Positions 62,001 to 64,000 of a stretch of DNA of 64,000 nt are shown here, piece after piece (position 1 is the first letter of the stretch; the number at the start of each line of letters is the position of its first letter). Both the position numbers and the translations under genes were made by a program. The notes beneath the pieces are model-generated. The model was not told the DNA's origin. It worked only from the letters and a program-made list of their open reading frames with translations, and searched no databases. The stretch spans positions 16,530,368 to 16,594,367 of the forward strand of contig NC_040016.1 in assembly GCF_000972845.2 (NCBI RefSeq). Reading direction: 5' to 3'. The DNA is from Larimichthys crocea. Its lineage: Eukaryota; Chordata; Actinopteri; Sciaenidae.

Positions 62001-63065
62001 GGAGCAGCAAACAGCCTCAGTTTCCGTCACCCGTCTGTTTTTTTTTATGCTCAGACTGTTTCATTAGAATCACTTTAGAGACTCGAAAGTATAAAACTCA
62101 ACTTTTTCACAAGAAATAAGCAAAGATTTAGGATGGAAATATCAACATATAGCACATATTGGTGACCCACCAGGTTCACTTTGTCCCCCCAGGTTGGGAA
62201 CCACTGGACTAAACCATAAAGTCAGTTTTTCCTAATAAATTTCTTCCTGTGGGTATGAATACGTCTCTGTCCACAAGAAAGATAAAACACATTCTCTTCT
62301 TAAGAGCTGTTGGCGAGCTGGATGGACTAATATATTTTAACATTTTCCTCTATTATCACTTTGATATTAAGTGATCACAGGCCAGCTGGGTTTATAAACA
62401 TAAACGTGCTCTGTGCACTGTGCTGGTGTTGTGTAGGTAACAATAAGGTCACCTTTAGTTTCTGTTTAGGCTCAGCAGCATGTGAAATTTAATAGAGTTT
62501 TAAAAACACTGGACCGTCTCCAGATACAGTATAGTGTATCACCAGGCAGAGGAGATGAACCGTACAGAATGAAGACACAATAAATAAACATTTGATGGAA
62601 AATAACTCCTGTGTGATAATAATTCTACACACTGCTAGATGTTTTCTATTAGATTTAATTCTAGTTTTTGTGGGTGCGTCCTTTAAAAGAAAATAAAAAG
62701 TAAGGATAGATTGGTATTTTTAACAACATGCGGGTGCTCATATGAACATTAATATGACCCTATACATGTAACTATTAAGAGAGTAGTTGTGTGAAGCTAA
62801 GACCAAAAAGTGAACCAATCCTTTCATGTGATGCAGAAAACATTTGTTTGTTTGTAATATCCTGCAAGAGCTTATCGATGGTTTTCCTTCTCCATCTGCC
62901 TTCTAGGTGTGCAACGACGTCCGCAGTGACATTGAGAGCAGCTCAGACGACGAGGCGGACACGCCAGAAGAAGGCCACAAGGCTTATCATACCCCCAAGG
63001 GAGAAAACGGGACTAACGGCCACTATGCTGCTGTTAAAGCTCGAGTTCAAAACCACAGCAGCTGA
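41026..63065 (+). CDS. cers5: Ceramide synthase 5
   Basis: Endoplasmic-reticulum multi-pass enzyme that N-acylates sphinganine/sphingosine with fatty acyl-CoA; mammalian CerS5 prefers C16. Ten exons: 41026-41198, 50310-50415, 52045-52175, 52454-52511, 52621-52671, 53777-53869, 57406-57534, 58138-58244, 59350-59506, 62907-63065. All are in frame, giving 387 aa (human CERS5 392). The start [16 protein letters not shown] is typical. A first membrane helix spans about residues 39-56. A Hox-like region (about 75-135) holds [16 protein letters not shown] and [12 protein letters not shown]. The TLC/Lag1 domain follows, with the catalytic His pair in MFIHHLAT (His212-His213) and [11 protein letters not shown]. 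The acidic tail [17 protein letters not shown] resembles the CK2-phosphorylated tail of CerS2-6. The N-terminus resembles CerS6, but the TLC half ([28 protein letters not shown]) and the gene neighbours favour CerS5. Donors of exons 1 (GTTCGT) and 2 (GTTTCT) are weak. Confidence 0.94.
41867..42240. mobile_element. Dispersed repeat starting in CAAGTCAAGT
   Basis: Opens with AAGTCAAGTCAAGTTTATTA, a phrase common at the end of a teleost repeat. It continues with a degenerate internal tandem built on AGTATAAACAGAAT (several copies between about 42030 and 42200). No open frame of interest. Confidence 0.5.
49784..49855 (+). repeat. (CACT)n tetranucleotide array
   Basis: About 18 uninterrupted ACTC/CACT units followed by a (TC)n stretch (about 49868-49894), in cers5 intron 1. 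Confidence 0.95.
50416..52044 (+). other. cers5: cers5 intron 2
   Basis: Non-coding, 1.6 kb. It begins with a TTTC-rich run (50417-50443) and carries a large dispersed repeat at about 50744-51245. Nothing else is recognised. Confidence 0.65.
50744..51245. mobile_element. High-copy teleost repeat, cers5 intron 2
   Basis: Phrases such as TTTTATATCGCGCCAAATCA (about 50761), ATTTACAGAGGCCCAATAAT (about 50843) and TATAGCAGCATAACTAAGGG (about 51218) are hallmarks of an abundant fish repeat I recognise. Its internal section near 50890-50990 is diverged or deleted. I am not certain of its class, and no protein is encoded. Confidence 0.55.
52672..53776 (+). other. cers5: cers5 intron 5
   Basis: 1.1-kb AT-rich non-coding intron with a T run (52869-52888). 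No features recognised. Confidence 0.75.
53870..57405 (+). other. cers5: cers5 intron 6
   Basis: 3.5 kb, non-coding. It holds a SINE at about 54598-54738, an A run at 54288-54303 and a SINE-tail-like fragment at about 57215-57280 (CACCTTTATTTGATAGTTAC). About 54800-57200 shows nothing I can name. Confidence 0.65.
54598..54738 (-). mobile_element. tRNA-derived SINE, head-truncated
   Basis: On the - strand the fragment starts at GCTGCAGCTGGCCCCGGTTC. It has an intact B-box region (GGTTCGAATCC), then CATTTACTGCGTGTCACTCC, a CT-rich body and a T/A-rich tail. The A-box half is missing. It is the same family as 24481-24562, which keeps only the other half. Confidence 0.65.
57535..58137 (+). other. 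cers5: cers5 intron 7
   Basis: 603-bp non-coding intron with an A-rich stretch near 58062-58082. No repeats recognised. Confidence 0.75.
58245..59349 (+). other. cers5: cers5 intron 8
   Basis: 1.1-kb intron containing a SINE (58370-58545) with a (GA)n tract (58425-58449). The rest is unique and non-coding. Confidence 0.7.
58370..58545 (-). mobile_element. tRNA-derived SINE, near full length
   Basis: On the - strand it starts GCAGCTCACCTGGTATAGCA (tRNA D-arm/A-box-like). It then runs GAACAAAGGCTCAGGCCTTG, a decayed B box, CATTTCTGCAAGTCATCC, a CT-rich body, and ends CTATCAAATAAAAGG. This is the best-preserved copy of its family in the window. Its Pol III promoter looks degraded. Confidence 0.7.
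59554..59875 (-). mobile_element. Decayed dispersed repeat with 43-bp duplication
   Basis: Its edges (GAGCCGAAACAACAGAAAG on the left; GCTGCAGCTAATCATCGTC on the - strand from the right) fit the same teleost family as 30386 and 32829. Inside, 59594-59636 and 59637-59679 are identical 43-bp tandem copies, a recent duplication. Confidence 0.5.
61295..62206. mobile_element. hAT-superfamily MITE with 8-bp target duplication
   Basis: A 912-bp element with terminal inverted repeats CAGAGGTTCCCAACCT (left) and CAGTGGTTCCCAACCT (reverse complement of right), 15 of 16 identical. It is flanked by exact 8-bp direct repeats GACTAAAC at 61287-61294 and 62207-62214. An 8-bp duplication plus CAG-type ends is diagnostic of the hAT superfamily. 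There is no transposase frame, so it is non-autonomous. The sharp target duplication suggests a relatively young insertion. Confidence 0.93.
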
Positions 63066-64000
63066 TGACACGGAGCCTGGAGCTGGGAGCCCCCTGCAGT
63101 TCATCCCTCACCTCTCCAAGAGCTTTGTTTGTCTTTTGACATTCCCTTGACATGCAAGGCTCACACCTACATTCACACATACACACACACACTCAGTCTA
63201 CTATCATACGTTGGTGAACCAACAGTGGATATACTGACGCTGACATCTGCTTTGAAGAGCCCTGTAATGACACGTACGACAACACACGAGGCGAAATCTG
63301 AAATGATATGGAAATGAGTCGAAGCAAGTGATTTGCATAGCCTTGTTTTTTTTTCAAATGGGATTTATTTGCTGCCAGATGTTTGGTTTCAATGTTCTCT
63401 TCCAGTTTTATTGGTCAGATGAACTTGACTTTTGTGTTCAGGATGAATTCGCACTGGATCACAAAGGTCTGAAAACTGCCGCTGCACTGCTCAGTGGAGC
63501 ACCAAACTTTGAAGTTGTGTTGTATTTCCAATTGGTGATGTTACAGCAGTCGTTTTACATGAATGACTTTTATAGCTTTGGTTTTATCAGCTCTTAAAAG
63601 AAGGGCACCTGCTGTGTACCTACAACACTTAAAAGTTTTAAATAGCAGCAGTTACTGTCCTCTGTGATGTATTGTGGATTTACCTTTTAACCACTTTGTT
63701 TGTGTTTCTGTTTTACTGTTGTTGTTTTTTTACTTCTTCAGAGACCAAATGTTTATGAAATAGTTTAATGCCACTGCCTAGAGAAATCCAGGTGTGAGGA
63801 CTATACTAAGTGTCTGGTATCAAGTGCCTTGTTAAAATGTATTTCCAAATATATTCTGTTGTTGAAACATGTCTTCATTGTTGCAGTCCTGTTTACAAAC
63901 ACCAAACTGCACTGTGTGATTAAAGGCATTTAATATAATTTAGTACAAACAATTACAGCCATCTTCACTTTTCAAACATCGTCACTCTCGGCATGGATAA
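63066..64000 (+). other. cers5: cers5 3' UTR, possibly running past the window
   Basis: Sequence after the TGA at 63063-63065. There is a CA tract at 63178-63192. No canonical AATAAA is seen. ATTAAA at 63919-63924 is a possible polyadenylation signal, but the true end may be beyond the window. Open frames here (such as 63328-63597) are not recognisable proteins. Confidence 0.65.

Larger units (their letters stand above)
59507..62906 (+). other. cers5: cers5 intron 9
   Basis: 3.4-kb intron before the terminal exon. It contains a decayed GGGCTGCAACTAAC-type repeat with a 43-bp internal tandem duplication (59554-59875), an AT-rich stretch (60060-60200), a CT-rich stretch (about 60700-60930), and the hAT MITE (61295-62206). 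No nested gene. Confidence 0.7.

Noticed and set aside
41026..63065. cers6 as the identity of the last gene
   Set aside because: The N-terminal exon does resemble CerS6, but the TLC half, the tail and the gpd1/smarcd1/asic1 neighbourhood fit CerS5 better.

Overview
This is vertebrate nuclear DNA, almost certainly from a percomorph-type teleost fish. The genes are intron-split with canonical GT-AG junctions, introns mostly range from about 0.1 to 9 kb, and the non-coding DNA is rich in (CA)n, (CT)n and (CACT)n microsatellites. It also holds several repeat families I recognise from fish genomes: hAT-type MITEs, tRNA-derived SINEs, Tc1-like relics and ACTTG arrays. I found no prokaryotic genes, CRISPR array or viral genes.

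Four protein genes lie head to tail on the + strand. They are the 3' half of asic1 (acid-sensing ion channel 1; 7 exons, 408-7556), complete smarcd1 (BAF60A subunit of BAF/SWI-SNF; 13 exons, 14968-31207, 516 aa), complete gpd1 (cytosolic NAD-dependent glycerol-3-phosphate dehydrogenase; 8 exons, 33751-38604, 352 aa) and complete cers5 (ceramide synthase 5; 10 exons, 41026-63065, 387 aa). I rebuilt each gene exon by exon. All junctions keep frame and the lengths fit the families. The order matches the human 12q13 block ASIC1-SMARCD1-GPD1-(COX14)-CERS5. The genes are not an operon. Their proteins act in separate processes (proton-gated Na+ channel, chromatin remodelling, glycolysis/lipid shuttle, sphingolipid synthesis) and are linked only by old synteny.

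Region by region: 1-7556 is the asic1 3' half with its introns. 7557-14860 is the 3' UTR and a gene-free spacer with a Tc1-like relic, a perfect 25-bp hairpin and a 0.7-kb ACTTG-based tandem array that ends about 200 bp before the smarcd1 start codon. 14860-32750 is smarcd1. Its intron 8 holds a very large inverted repeat (22850-26704) next to a 10-N assembly gap. 32750-39100 is gpd1 with a TATA promoter and a nested transposon in intron 7. 39100-41025 is a gene-free spacer. 41026-64000 is cers5 with its 3' UTR, a 9.1-kb first intron, and a clean hAT MITE in intron 9 with an exact 8-bp target-site duplication.

I see no new gene system. The most unusual item is the intron 8 inverted repeat. 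It is either a foldback-type mobile element, which would make a stem of more than 1.5 kb in the smarcd1 pre-mRNA, or a misassembly beside the gap. Evidence for both readings is given.
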